A stretch of 7,977 bases of DNA, taken from NCBI GenBank assembly GCA_028709135.1, contig JAQVXN010000080.1, forward strand, positions 1 through 7,977. The letters run 5' to 3'. The notes under the pieces were generated by a model, which was given only the letters and a program-made list of their open reading frames with translations, made no database searches and was not told the DNA's origin. The DNA comes from Bacteroidaceae bacterium. Its GTDB lineage: Bacteria; Bacteroidota; Bacteroidia; Bacteroidales; Bacteroidaceae. Both the position numbers and the translations under genes were made by a program. Numbering within the stretch: position 1 is the first letter of the stretch; every line of letters starts with the position of its first letter. This document shows positions 1 to 5,614 of the stretch, piece by piece.

Positions 1-1714
1 GACTGCAATCGGCTTGCGGCCCATTAACAACATTGTGGACATTACAAATTATATCATGTTTGCTTATGGACAACCACTTCATTGTTTTGATGCCGATATG
101 GTGAAAGGCAAAAAAGTGATTGTGAAATCCTTACCTGATGGAACGCCGTTTACGACACTTGATGGCACTGAACGCAAACTATCAAGCGAAGACATCCTGA
201 TTTGCAATGAGGAGGAACCCATGTGTATTGCAGGTATTTATGGCGGTAAAGGTTCCGGTACTTACGAAACGACGTGCAACGTTTTGTTTGAAAGTGCCTA
301 TTTCAATCCTACGAGCATTCGCAAGAGTGCACGCCGACACGGTTTGAGTACCGATGCCAGTTTCCGTTTTGAAAGAGGCATTGATCCGAATGGACAACTT
401 TATGCCTTGAAACAGGCTGCTCTGCTGGCCAAAGAACTTGCGGGAGGTACGATTTCTATGGAAATAAAGGATACGCACCCCGAAGCAGTACCCGGGTTTG
501 ACGTGGATTTGAAATATCAATATGTACGCGAACTGATAGGCGAGGAAATTTCCAAGGAAATGATACGTCGCATCGTGATCAGCCTCGAAATGTCTATTGT
601 AGAAGAAAATGAAGAAGGCTTGAAACTAATTGTACCTCCATATAGAACGGATGTAACGCATCCGTGTGATGTGGTTGAGGACATTTTGAGAATTTACGGC
701 TACAACAATATTGAGATTCCTACCTCTGTTCAGTCTTCCTTAACAATTAAAGGGGAGGCAGATCGCAGTAACAAGTTGCAGAATTTGATCTCAGAACAAA
801 TGGTAGGCGCCGGCTTCAATGAGATTATGAATAATTCGTTGACGAGATCCGCTTATTATGCAGACTTGAAACTTTATCCAACCGAGCACAGTGTGAAATT
901 AATGAATCCCTTGAGCGAGGATTTGAACGTGATGCGGCAAACATTATTGTTTGGTGGGTTGGAGTCTTTGAAACGCAATATGAATTATCAATCACCGAAT
1001 TTGAGAATGTTTGAATTTGGAAATTGCTATACGTATACAAAGGAAAATCACGAAGAACAAAATCCACTGAAAGCTTATCGTGAAGCTTATCACTTGGGAC
1101 TTTGGATTACCGGAAAAACAGTGGAAGGTTCTTGGGTCCATCCTGACGAAGATAGCAATATCTTTCAGTTGAAAGGTTGCGTAGAGGACATTCTGTCAAG
1201 AATTGGTGTGAATGCGGCTTTCCTGAAAATGGAAAATGAAAAAGACGAAGTGTTCTCCCTGGCGATAGTGTTAAAAGATCATTCAGAAAAACCAGTTTGC
1301 AGAATGGGCATTGTGAATCCCTTACAAACGAGCAAAATGGGCATTTCGGTTCCTGTTTATTTTGCAGAACTGAATTGGACAGAATTGATGCGCGATTCAA
1401 AGAAGAATCATGTAACTTTTCATGACATCAGTAAATTTCCTGCAGTAAGTCGGGACTTGGCTTTACTGTTGGATAACAAGATAAGTTTCCTGCAGATTGA
1501 AGAAGTGGCATATGGAGCGGAACGTAAATTATTGAAAAAGGTGGAGCTTTTTGATGTGTACGAAGGTGAAAATGTGCCCGTCGGCAAGAAGAGTTATGCA
1601 GTGAACTTTGTATTGCAGGACGAAGGGAAAACCCTCAATGATAAGCAAATTGAAAAGGCAATGCAAAATATTATTCATAATTTGCAAACCAAATTGGATG
1701 CCTCTTTGCGCTGA
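1..1714 (+). CDS. pheT: Phenylalanyl-tRNA synthetase beta subunit, 5'-truncated by window edge
   Basis: This is the beta subunit of the cytoplasmic alpha2-beta2 enzyme that charges tRNA-Phe with phenylalanine. The frame is already open at base 2 (T-A-I-G-L-R-P-I-N-N), so the apparent TTG at 14 is an internal Leu codon and not a start. About 566 residues are visible. The family is about 800 long, so roughly 250 N-terminal residues, including the EMAP-like tRNA-binding domain, lie outside. Numbering from base 14, the B3/4 editing-domain part runs to about residue 155 and contains the hallmark SFRFERGIDP (116-125). The B5 domain spans about 162-233 and ends in PPYRTDVTHPCDVVEDILR and IYGYNNI. 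A catalytic-like core without active-site function follows to about 465. The anticodon-binding FDX-ACB domain is 469-566 (FPAVSRDLALLL). The stop is TGA. yebC follows after 53 bases with no terminator between, so cotranscription is likely. Its partner pheS is in this window but on the other strand. Confidence 0.97.
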   Translation, partial: TAIGLRPINNIVDITNYIMFAYGQPLHCFDADMVKGKKVIVKSLPDGTPFTTLDGTERKLSSEDILICNEEEPMCIAGIYGGKGSGTYETTCNVLFESAYFNPTSIRKSARRHGLSTDASFRFERGIDPNGQLYALKQAALLAKELAGGTISMEIKDTHPEAVPGFDVDLKYQYVRELIGEEISKEMIRRIVISLEMSIVEENEEGLKLIVPPYRTDVTHPCDVVEDILRIYGYNNIEIPTSVQSSLTIKGEADRSNKLQNLISEQMVGAGFNEIMNNSLTRSAYYADLKLYPTEHSVKLMNPLSEDLNVMRQTLLFGGLESLKRNMNYQSPNLRMFEFGNCYTYTKENHEEQNPLKAYREAYHLGLWITGKTVEGSWVHPDEDSNIFQLKGCVEDILSRIGVNAAFLKMENEKDEVFSLAIVLKDHSEKPVCRMGIVNPLQTSKMGISVPVYFAELNWTELMRDSKKNHVTFHDISKFPAVSRDLALLLDNKISFLQIEEVAYGAERKLLKKVELFDVYEGENVPVGKKSYAVNFVLQDEGKTLNDKQIEKAMQNIIHNLQTKLDASLR

Positions 1715-1767
1715 TTTAATGAGGAAGAAAGGAAAAATAATTATAGAGTAATTAAGAATTTAGACCA

Positions 1768-2508
1768 ATGGGAAGAGCTTTTGAATACAGAAAAGCAACG
1801 AAGTTGAAGAGATGGGGTCACATGGCTCGCACATTCACAAAAATCGGGAAACAGATAGCCAGTGCCGTAAAAGCTGGTGGACCCGATGCAGACAATAATC
1901 CGCACTTGCGTGCAATCATTGCAAATGCCAAGCGCGAAAATATGCCGAAGGACAACGTTGAGCGCGCCATTAAAAATGCAATGGGCAAAGATCAAAATGA
2001 TTTTAAGTCTGTTACTTACGAAGGTTATGGACCTCACGGTGTCGCTGTTTTAGTGGATACATTAACCGACAACACTACGCGTACGGTAGGTGATGTTCGA
2101 TCCGTTTTTAACAAATTTGACGGAAATATGGGAACTACCGGTTCTCTTTCCTTTTTATTTGATTACAAATGTGTGTTTTCTTTTAGAAAAAGAGACGGCC
2201 TCGACATGGACGATCTGATTTTGGAATTAATTGATTTTGGCGTCGAAGAAGATTTCGATGAAGACGAAGAAGAAAACTCCATTACTATTTATGGTGATCC
2301 GAAAAGCTTTGGGCAAATTCAAACCTATTTGGAGGAAAATAATTTTGAAGTGGTTGGTGCTGAATTTACTTACGTACCGAACAATTTAAAAGATGTTACT
2401 TCAGAAGAACGTGAAACGATAGATAAAATGGTGGAGCGTCTTGAGGAATTTGACGATGTACAGACTGTTTATACGAACATGAAGCCGGAAGACTCTCAAG
2501 AAGAATAA
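1768..2508 (+). CDS. yebC: YebC/PmpR/TACO1 family protein
   Basis: This 246-residue protein has the usual length of the YebC family. Some members bind DNA as transcriptional regulators, and more recent work on the family shows action on the ribosome, relieving stalls during translation. The N-terminus MGRAFEYRKATKLKRWGHMA is the form I associate with Bacteroidota, in place of the MAGHSKWANIKHRK of Proteobacteria. It is followed by the family core NPHLRAIIANAKRENMPKDN (about residues 45-64), VERAIKNA and YEGYGPHGVAVLVD. The middle has the conserved NKFDGNMGTTGSLSFLF stretch. The C-terminal half is very acidic (EEDFDEDEEEN, about 165-175), as is common in this family. The ATG at 1768 gives this canonical N-terminus; only a loose purine stretch (1721-1735) lies far upstream, so initiation is probably independent of a strong Shine-Dalgarno. 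It sits 53 bases behind pheT in the same direction. That placement beside a synthetase gene suits a role in translation, but this is inference. Confidence 0.95.
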   Translation: MGRAFEYRKATKLKRWGHMARTFTKIGKQIASAVKAGGPDADNNPHLRAIIANAKRENMPKDNVERAIKNAMGKDQNDFKSVTYEGYGPHGVAVLVDTLTDNTTRTVGDVRSVFNKFDGNMGTTGSLSFLFDYKCVFSFRKRDGLDMDDLILELIDFGVEEDFDEDEEENSITIYGDPKSFGQIQTYLEENNFEVVGAEFTYVPNNLKDVTSEERETIDKMVERLEEFDDVQTVYTNMKPEDSQEE

Positions 2509-2530
2509 AAATTTTCGACAAAAATAATAT

Positions 2531-2570
2531 GGCGGCATGCTTTTTCAAGAATGTATGCCGCCTTATTTTA
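2531..2570. terminator. Bidirectional Rho-independent terminator between yebC and the facing lipoprotein gene
   Basis: GGCGGCAT (2531-2538) pairs perfectly with ATGCCGCC (2555-2562). The next two positions on each side can extend the stem with a G-T and a C-G pair. The plus side is followed by a T-rich tail (TTATTTTATTTT). On the minus strand the tail reads ATATTATTTTT. It therefore fits as the end of both yebC (+) and the converging lipoprotein gene (-). Confidence 0.85.
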
Positions 2571-2595
2571 TTTTAAAGTAAGGATGTCCAAGAAC

Positions 2596-3003
2596 TTATT
2601 TGGCGTAATCCTTTTTAGTATAAACTTCTTCCAATAACTTTTTCTTCGAAGTTTTTGAAAAATAGATATAGCGGAAAGTGATGCCGCGGTCTTTAAATTT
2701 CTTGAGGTCAATAGAATTGATAATTTGATTTTTGAGAGCTTCGCGAAATTTGCCCTTACCTGCATCGATGGCTTTTTGGTTATCAAAATCTTGGCTCATG
2801 GTGTAATAGTAGTAGAGCGTATGACTATGAATGGAATAACCAATGCTATCAAGTGTAATACCCGTAGCAATCGAACGTGGACAAAGTTTGCGCGTTTGCT
2901 CCTGAGCATCGAGTAAACATTTTTGGTCAAATGAAAGCTGTTTCTGACACCCTGTAAAGAGAAGAAGAGGAAAAAGAAAAATAAGAATGACACTCTTGTT
3001 CAT
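2596..3003 (-). CDS. Small predicted lipoprotein of unknown function
   Basis: This encodes 135 residues. The N-terminus MNKSVILIFLFPLLLFTGC is a typical lipoprotein signal peptide: one Lys, a hydrophobic core, then a lipobox F-T-G-C with the modified Cys at 19. The mature protein is about 117 residues, mixed and rather basic at the C-terminus (KTSKKKLLEEVYTKKDYAK). It has one further Cys pair candidate (C29 and C41) and a tyrosine run LYYYYTM. The residues after Cys19 (QKQLS) are not acidic, so the surface-export signal known from Bacteroidota lipoproteins is absent. A periplasm-facing outer-membrane location is the better guess. I do not recognise a family. It ends at the shared terminator at 2531-2570 and starts back to back with the redox-type gene at 3080. 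Its own promoter candidate is TTTG-N20-TAATTTCG (minus strand, 3033-3064). Confidence 0.8.
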   Translation of the reverse strand: MNKSVILIFLFPLLLFTGCQKQLSFDQKCLLDAQEQTRKLCPRSIATGITLDSIGYSIHSHTLYYYYTMSQDFDNQKAIDAGKGKFREALKNQIINSIDLKKFKDRGITFRYIYFSKTSKKKLLEEVYTKKDYAK

Positions 3004-3026
3004 AATAAGAAAGTTTTATATCTTTG
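2995..3026 (+). promoter_or_regulatory. Promoter candidate for the C_GCAxxG_C_C gene
   Basis: TATCTTTG (3019-3026) is a full match to the Bacteroidota -7 box TAnnTTTG. CTTG (2995-2998) sits 20 bases upstream, a 3 of 4 match to the -33 box TTTG. Transcription would start near 3030, leaving a leader of about 50 bases before the ATG at 3080. This placement argues against the longer reading from an ATG at 2987, which would start upstream of the promoter. Confidence 0.55.
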
Positions 3027-3032
3027 TTAGTG

Positions 3033-3064
3033 CGAAATTACTTTTAAAAAATAGTTCTACCAAA
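3033..3064 (-). promoter_or_regulatory. Promoter candidate for the small lipoprotein gene
   Basis: On the minus strand TTTG (complement of 3061-3064) is followed after 20 bases by TAATTTCG (complement of 3033-3040). That matches TAnnTTTG at all but one base. The start would fall near 3030, about 27 bases before the lipoprotein ATG. It overlaps the region of the plus-strand promoter at 2995-3026. Confidence 0.4.
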
Positions 3065-3079
3065 AAAAATCGTTTGGAA

Positions 3080-3544
3080 ATGTATGAAGATAGAGTAGAA
3101 AAAGCTCAAAAGCTATTTACGGAGGGGTATAACTGTGCTCAATCTGTAACATTGGCATTTGCCGACTTGTATGGATTGTCGGAAGAGGAGGCCTTAAAAA
3201 TTTCAGCTTCGTTTGGAGGGGGAATGGGGCGAATGCGTTTAACCTGCGGCGCCGTAAGCGGTATGATGATTTTAGTCGGTTTGGAGACCGGCAGTGTTCA
3301 TCCGAAAGCCCGGGAAGAAAAAGCCTACAATTATTCGGTAGCCAGAATGTTGGCAGAAAAATTTAAAGAGACAAACGGATCTATTATTTGTGGCGAATTG
3401 TTGGGCTTAAAACCACAAAACGAATCTTCGATGCCTTCGGAACGTACTTCAGAGTATTACAGGAAACGTCCATGTCGAGATTTGGTTGGCTGCGCTGCAA
3501 AGATTTTTGCTGATTTTTTGGAAACAAAAAAAAGTGAAGAATAA
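3080..3544 (+). CDS. C_GCAxxG_C_C family protein (putative redox-active)
   Basis: This encodes 154 residues from the ATG at 3080. The family is named for a spaced set of cysteines and is thought to be redox-active or metal-binding; no reaction is established. The pattern is visible: NCAQS (C19), the central TCGAVSGMM (C56), IICGELLG (C104), and the C-terminal pair PCRDLVGC (C132 and C138). A glycine-rich stretch SFGGGMGRM (44-52) precedes the central motif, as is usual in the family. No signal peptide or membrane segment is visible, so a cytoplasmic location is expected. The frame is open further upstream to an ATG at 2987. That would add a Lys- and Phe-rich segment that overlaps the opposite gene's start codon and contains the promoter, so 3080 is preferred. 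The short space to the next gene has no strong terminator. Confidence 0.85.
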   Translation: MYEDRVEKAQKLFTEGYNCAQSVTLAFADLYGLSEEEALKISASFGGGMGRMRLTCGAVSGMMILVGLETGSVHPKAREEKAYNYSVARMLAEKFKETNGSIICGELLGLKPQNESSMPSERTSEYYRKRPCRDLVGCAAKIFADFLETKKSEE

Positions 3545-3671
3545 TGTATGCTATTTGCGAATCGTTGTTTACAAATGCTTCATAATTAGTTTTTTTTGTA
3601 CATTCTCAGGCCTCATTCTAATAAAAAAGATTTAAATTTACAGTCCAAAAGTAAAGGTTTAGAGTTTTAAA

Positions 3672-3679
3672 TAAATTTG
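3672..3679 (+). promoter_or_regulatory. -7 box candidate for the DUF2582 gene
   Basis: TAAATTTG (3672-3679) fully matches TAnnTTTG, but no TTTG lies 19-21 bases upstream. If it is used, the transcript starts near 3682 and its leader carries the 22-bp tandem duplication. Confidence 0.3.
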
Positions 3680-3722
3680 AATTTCTGCTTAACAAAATAA
3701 GGATTTCTGTTTAACTAAAATA
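3679..3722 (+). repeat. Tandem duplication of a 22-bp unit upstream of the DUF2582 gene
   Basis: Unit 1 (3679-3700) and unit 2 (3701-3722) agree at 17 of 22 positions. The shared cores are ATTTCTG and TTAAC with the same spacing. The second unit ends 9 bases before the ATG at 3732, so the pair covers the leader and the ribosome-binding region. Confidence 0.6.
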
Positions 3723-3731
3723 TTAAAGATT

Positions 3732-3935
3732 ATGTTAGAAGAAAAAGCAGGCATTTTAGCCGGAAAAGTATGGGAAATTTTGAATGCAAAAGGAGCTTTA
3801 TCCGAAAAGGAAATCATGAAAGAAATGAAAACTCGCAAGAGTAAGGATTTCTATATGGCCGTAGGATGGTTGCTCCGTGAAGGAAAACTGAATTGCATTG
3901 GTAATGAGGACGATCTCACATTTACGTTGAAGTAA
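3732..3935 (+). CDS. Small winged-helix protein, DUF2582-like
   Basis: This encodes 67 residues and matches in length and layout the short winged helix-turn-helix proteins of the DUF2582 type common in Bacteroidota. The order visible is a first helix (AGILAGKVWEILNAKG), a second helix (LSEKEIMKEMK), a recognition-type helix rich in aromatic and hydrophobic residues (KDFYMAVGWLLREGK), and a beta-wing (LNCIGNEDDLTFTLK). The helix-turn-helix plus wing suggests DNA binding, but the family has no settled target. Such proteins may also act in protein contacts. It stands alone with its own terminator at 3953-3997 and a repeat in its leader that could be an autoregulatory site; that is inference. The start ATG follows an A-rich stretch (ATTAAAGATT) with no clear Shine-Dalgarno. 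Confidence 0.85.
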   Translation: MLEEKAGILAGKVWEILNAKGALSEKEIMKEMKTRKSKDFYMAVGWLLREGKLNCIGNEDDLTFTLK

Positions 3936-3952
3936 TTTATAAAACTTAATTT

Positions 3953-3997
3953 AAAGGTCTCTTTCATTGTTTTGAAAAAATGAAAGAGACCTTTTTT
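3953..3997 (+). terminator. Strong Rho-independent terminator after the DUF2582 gene
   Basis: A 16-bp perfect stem (3953-3968 with 3979-3994, core GGTCTCTTTCAT/ATGAAAGAGACC) encloses a 10-base loop. The run of six T at 3992-3997 completes it. It begins 17 bases after the DUF2582 stop codon. Confidence 0.9.
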
Positions 3998-4058
3998 AGA
4001 TAAAGCCCCTGTGCCTTTGTTTTTTGAATCGGCTAAATTGTATTGAATAAGTTTTTTG

Positions 4059-4093
4059 GGCTCATTCGGTAAAGTTGTGGATTTAACAAATTG
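4059..4093 (+). repeat. Left terminal inverted repeat of the relic element
   Basis: This 35-bp end pairs with the complement of 4730-4764 with three mismatches. It starts GGCTCA and includes GTAAAGTTG and GATTTAACAAATTG. The transposase-like stump begins 39 bases inside it. Confidence 0.8.
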
Positions 4094-4132
4094 TTCCTTT
4101 TTGAATGATCTATAAAGTATTACTTTTGCTTT

Positions 4133-4237
4133 ATGCAAAGAAAATCAATCATCTATAAGGATATCCTCTCCATGTTCCTACCTAAAGGCCTGCTTGATTA
4201 TTTTGATTTTACTGACTATTTAGGGTTCTGGACGTAA
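4133..4237 (+). pseudogene. Transposase N-terminal stump, ISAon1-like
   Basis: This short frame of 34 codons runs from an ATG just inside the left inverted repeat to a TAA. It contains ILSMFLPKGLLDYFDFTDY, which resembles the opening of the N-terminal protein of ISAon1-type elements of Bacteroidota (pattern L-P-x-G-L-L-D-Y-F). Family members run on for roughly a hundred residues in this part; here the reading ends after GFWT, and no continuation is visible in any frame downstream. A full -7 box, TACTTTTG (4121-4128), lies just upstream with a TTTG at 4100-4103. That is a spacer of 17, shorter than usual, so a remnant promoter is possible. The family call rests on recalled motif similarity over about 20 residues. 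Confidence 0.5.
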
Positions 4238-4310
4238 AATAAACTTGTTGCTTTCAAAGAATTGATTCGATCATGTTTCCCGAATTTTTACTTGCGCTAT
4301 AAAAGTTGGT

Positions 4311-4394
4311 GACGCAGTGCGTCACAAAAGAAACGCAGTGCGTCATGAAAAAAACGCGTCGCGTCACAAAAGAAATGCACCGCGTCACATAGAA
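4311..4394. repeat. Array of four 21-bp tandem repeats with a palindromic core
   Basis: The motif GCGTC ends at 4323, 4344, 4365 and 4386, an exact 21-base period. Unit 1 carries the odd palindrome GACGCAGTGCGTC (4311-4323). Unit 2 keeps ACGCAGTGCGTC. Unit 3 has ACGCGTCGCGTC and unit 4 has ATGCACCGCGTC. An A-rich linker such as ACAAAAGAA joins the units. The array lies inside the relic element, about 70 bases after the transposase stump. Because 21 is a multiple of 3, the frames through it read as heptads on both strands (VTKETQC on plus, SFVTHCV on minus). Confidence 0.85.
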
Positions 4395-4729
4395 TAAGAA
4401 GTAACCTTTCATTTGGAACGCAATATCCTGATAGAATTTGAGCCCAATAATGAAATGTATCAAGTGTATCAAAGACCCTACGAGGTAAAATGTTTCTTCC
4501 TAAGTTAAAGTCGTGACCTATAAAATGCTGTTTTAAAAATAAAGAATGTAATTGAAGTACTTAAAATTTGCTCTGTCAGATTCATGCGAAGTCCAGTAGA
4601 ATCTGTTGTAACCTAAATTTTTAATGCTAAACGAATCCATACCCTTTCTGAGCTGGATTCTACTTAAGTTATCTTGAAATAAATCATGAACTCTGACGGA
4701 AGCATTGAATGGGCGATTTCGAATAACTG
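4395..4729. other. Interior of the relic element, no recognisable gene
   Basis: No convincing coding region is seen. A 36-codon open stretch (4398-4508) includes LERNILIEFEPNNEMYQVYQ, whose composition looks protein-like, but it has no ATG start and no family I recognise. A 28-codon frame (4686-4772) starts MNSDGSIEW and runs through the right inverted repeat. Nine bases AGTAGAATC (4595-4603) and GATTCTACT (4656-4664) are inverted copies of each other. These may all be debris of the original element. Confidence 0.4.
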
Positions 4730-4764
4730 CAATTTGTTAAATCCCCAACTTTACAGACTGAGCC
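4730..4764 (-). repeat. Right terminal inverted repeat of the relic element
   Basis: This is the inverted partner of 4059-4093 with 32 of 35 positions identical. Its outer end reads TGAGCC on the plus strand and abuts TTTTTTG at 4765-4771. Confidence 0.8.
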
Positions 4765-4789
4765 TTTTTTGAGAATTTGTTTGTTGTAT

Positions 4790-4852
4790 TTTTTACGAAT
4801 GGCCTCATGTTTTTTACGAGTAGCGTTGTGCTTTTTACGAATGCGAACTTAT
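4790..4852. repeat. Array of three 21-bp tandem repeats with TTTTTACGA cores
   Basis: TTTTTACGA begins at 4790, 4811 and 4832, again an exact 21-base period. The remaining 12 bases of each unit vary (ATGGCCTCATGT, GTAGCGTTGTGC, ATGCGAACTTAT). The array starts 25 bases outside the right inverted repeat of the relic. On the minus strand the units read as heptads of the type KHEAIRK. Confidence 0.8.
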
Positions 4853-5135
4853 AAAAAAGGCATTAAAGGCGGCTAAATTTTTTGATGAAAGCTAAAGTCT
4901 GCAAGAACTTTGATTTTTTTGAAAGGGTCGTATTCTACCTTTTTGTTGTAACTCTTTTACATTGAATGTGATTGAACAGGTGAAATATGAAATGTTGAAA
5001 ATAAAATAGTTGCACAAATTTATTTTTTTTGATTTGTGACGAAAGTTGTAGAAGATAAAAACTTTTGTAATGTAATAGGAAGGGGTAGCTTTTCAGGAGG
5101 TCCGGCGTTTTTGATAGAAAAAAGTGGGCAAAACT
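4853..5135. other. AT-rich intergenic stretch ahead of the tRNA cluster
   Basis: No coding region, tRNA or strong hairpin is seen. AAAACTTTTGT occurs at 5058-5068 and again at 5130-5140. The second copy supplies the -33 box of the tRNA promoter. The first is followed after 18 bases by TAGCTTTT (5086-5093), one base off the -7 pattern, so a weaker upstream promoter is conceivable. Confidence 0.4.
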
Positions 5136-5166
5136 TTTGTGGTATTCAAAAATAGTACTAATTTTG
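5136..5166 (+). promoter_or_regulatory. Promoter of the tRNA cluster
   Basis: TTTG (5136-5139) and TAATTTTG (5159-5166) are separated by 19 bases. Both boxes and the spacer match the Bacteroidota housekeeping promoter fully. Transcription would start near 5170, about 20 bases before the first tRNA. Confidence 0.8.
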
Positions 5167-5191
5167 CAGCGCATTTAGAGAAATGTTCAAC

Positions 5192-5264
<73 letters not shown>

Positions 5265-5273
5265 CTTTTTGTG

Positions 5274-5354
5274 GCCCAGGTGGCGGAATGGTAGACGCGC
5301 ACGTTTCAGGTGCGTGTGTCTTATGACATGCAGGTTCGAGTCCTGTTCTGGGCA
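5274..5354 (+). tRNA. tRNA-Leu (anticodon CAG)
   Basis: This is an 81-base class II tRNA with a long variable arm. The acceptor arm GCCCAGG pairs with TCTGGGC (one G-T pair) and the discriminator is A, as expected for Leu. The anticodon stem CACGT/GCGTG closes the loop TTCAGGT, with CAG at 5307-5309 reading CUG. The variable arm lies around TGTCTTATGACA, and the T loop is the standard TTCGAGT. CCA is not encoded. Confidence 0.95.
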
Positions 5355-5370
5355 CGTTCTATGGCATATC

Positions 5371-5453
5371 GGAGAGATGGCGGAATTGGTAGACGCGCTA
5401 CTTTGAGGGGGTAGTGACATTATGTCGTGGGAGTTCGAGTCTCCTTCTCTTCA
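5371..5453 (+). tRNA. tRNA-Leu (anticodon GAG)
   Basis: This is an 83-base class II tRNA. The acceptor arm GGAGAGA pairs with TCTCTTC (one G-T pair) and the discriminator is A. The anticodon stem CTACT/GGTAG closes the loop TTGAGGG, with GAG at 5405-5407 reading CUC and CUU. The variable arm lies around TGACATTATGTCG, and the T loop is TTCGAGT. The bases after the discriminator are CCT, so CCA is not fully encoded. Confidence 0.95.
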
Positions 5454-5466
5454 CCTAATAATTATT

Positions 5467-5539
<73 letters not shown>

Positions 5540-5540
5540 C

Positions 5541-5572
5541 TTTTTTTGTCAATTATTTGTTTGTAATAATTG
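5541..5572 (+). terminator. Possible end of the tRNA transcript
   Basis: Seven T (5541-5547) directly follow the last tRNA, whose GC-rich T and acceptor arms could act as the hairpin. A separate AT-only hairpin, CAATTATT (5550-5557) with AATAATTG (5565-5572), follows. It is too weak and lacks a T tail to be a classic terminator. Confidence 0.35.
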
Positions 5573-5614
5573 AGAGTGATTTTAGATAGTTTAAATTAAT
5601 ACTGTAATTTAATA

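Larger units (their letters stand above)
4052..4771. mobile_element. Relic of a small insertion element with 35-bp terminal inverted repeats
   Basis: The left end 4059-4093 and the right end 4730-4764 are inverted copies of each other at 32 of 35 positions. Both begin GGCTCA and end in GATTTAACAAATTG read inward. Immediately outside lie TTTTTTG at 4052-4058 and TTTTTTG at 4765-4771, a possible 7-bp target duplication, though it is low in complexity. Between the ends are 706 bases including both repeats, too short for an active transposase. The interior holds a 34-codon transposase-like stump (4133-4237), a 21-bp tandem array (4311-4394) and sequence that codes for nothing recognised. It is therefore either a decayed insertion sequence or a non-autonomous, MITE-like derivative. 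Confidence 0.75.

Noticed and set aside
14..16. TTG at 14 as the start of pheT
   Set aside because: The reading frame continues upstream to the window edge with family-like residues (T-A-I-G before L-R-P-I-N-N), so it is an internal codon.
2987..3079. Longer N-terminus for the C_GCAxxG_C_C protein from the ATG at 2987
   Set aside because: It would start upstream of the promoter, overlap the opposite gene's start codon and add a segment not seen in the family.
3545..3600. Terminator after the C_GCAxxG_C_C gene at the T run 3590-3597
   Set aside because: Only a weak five- to six-base stem can be drawn ahead of the T run, which is not enough to call.
4311..4394. First 21-bp array as a CRISPR array
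   Set aside because: The units are contiguous with no distinct spacers, the period is too short, and no cas genes are present.
4254..4472. 72-codon minus-strand reading frame over the first 21-bp array
   Set aside because: It is open mainly because the repeat period is a multiple of three; its ends fall in unrelated sequence, and it has no promoter or protein-like flanks.
4398..4508. 36-codon open stretch as a gene fragment
   Set aside because: It has no ATG start, no recognised family and is too short to separate from chance; recorded only as part of the relic interior.
4031..4891. GGCTAAATT at 4031-4039 and 4871-4879 as outer direct repeats flanking the whole gene-poor stretch
   Set aside because: Only nine bases match exactly; the rest aligns poorly without gaps, and the motif also occurs near 7480, so chance is likely.
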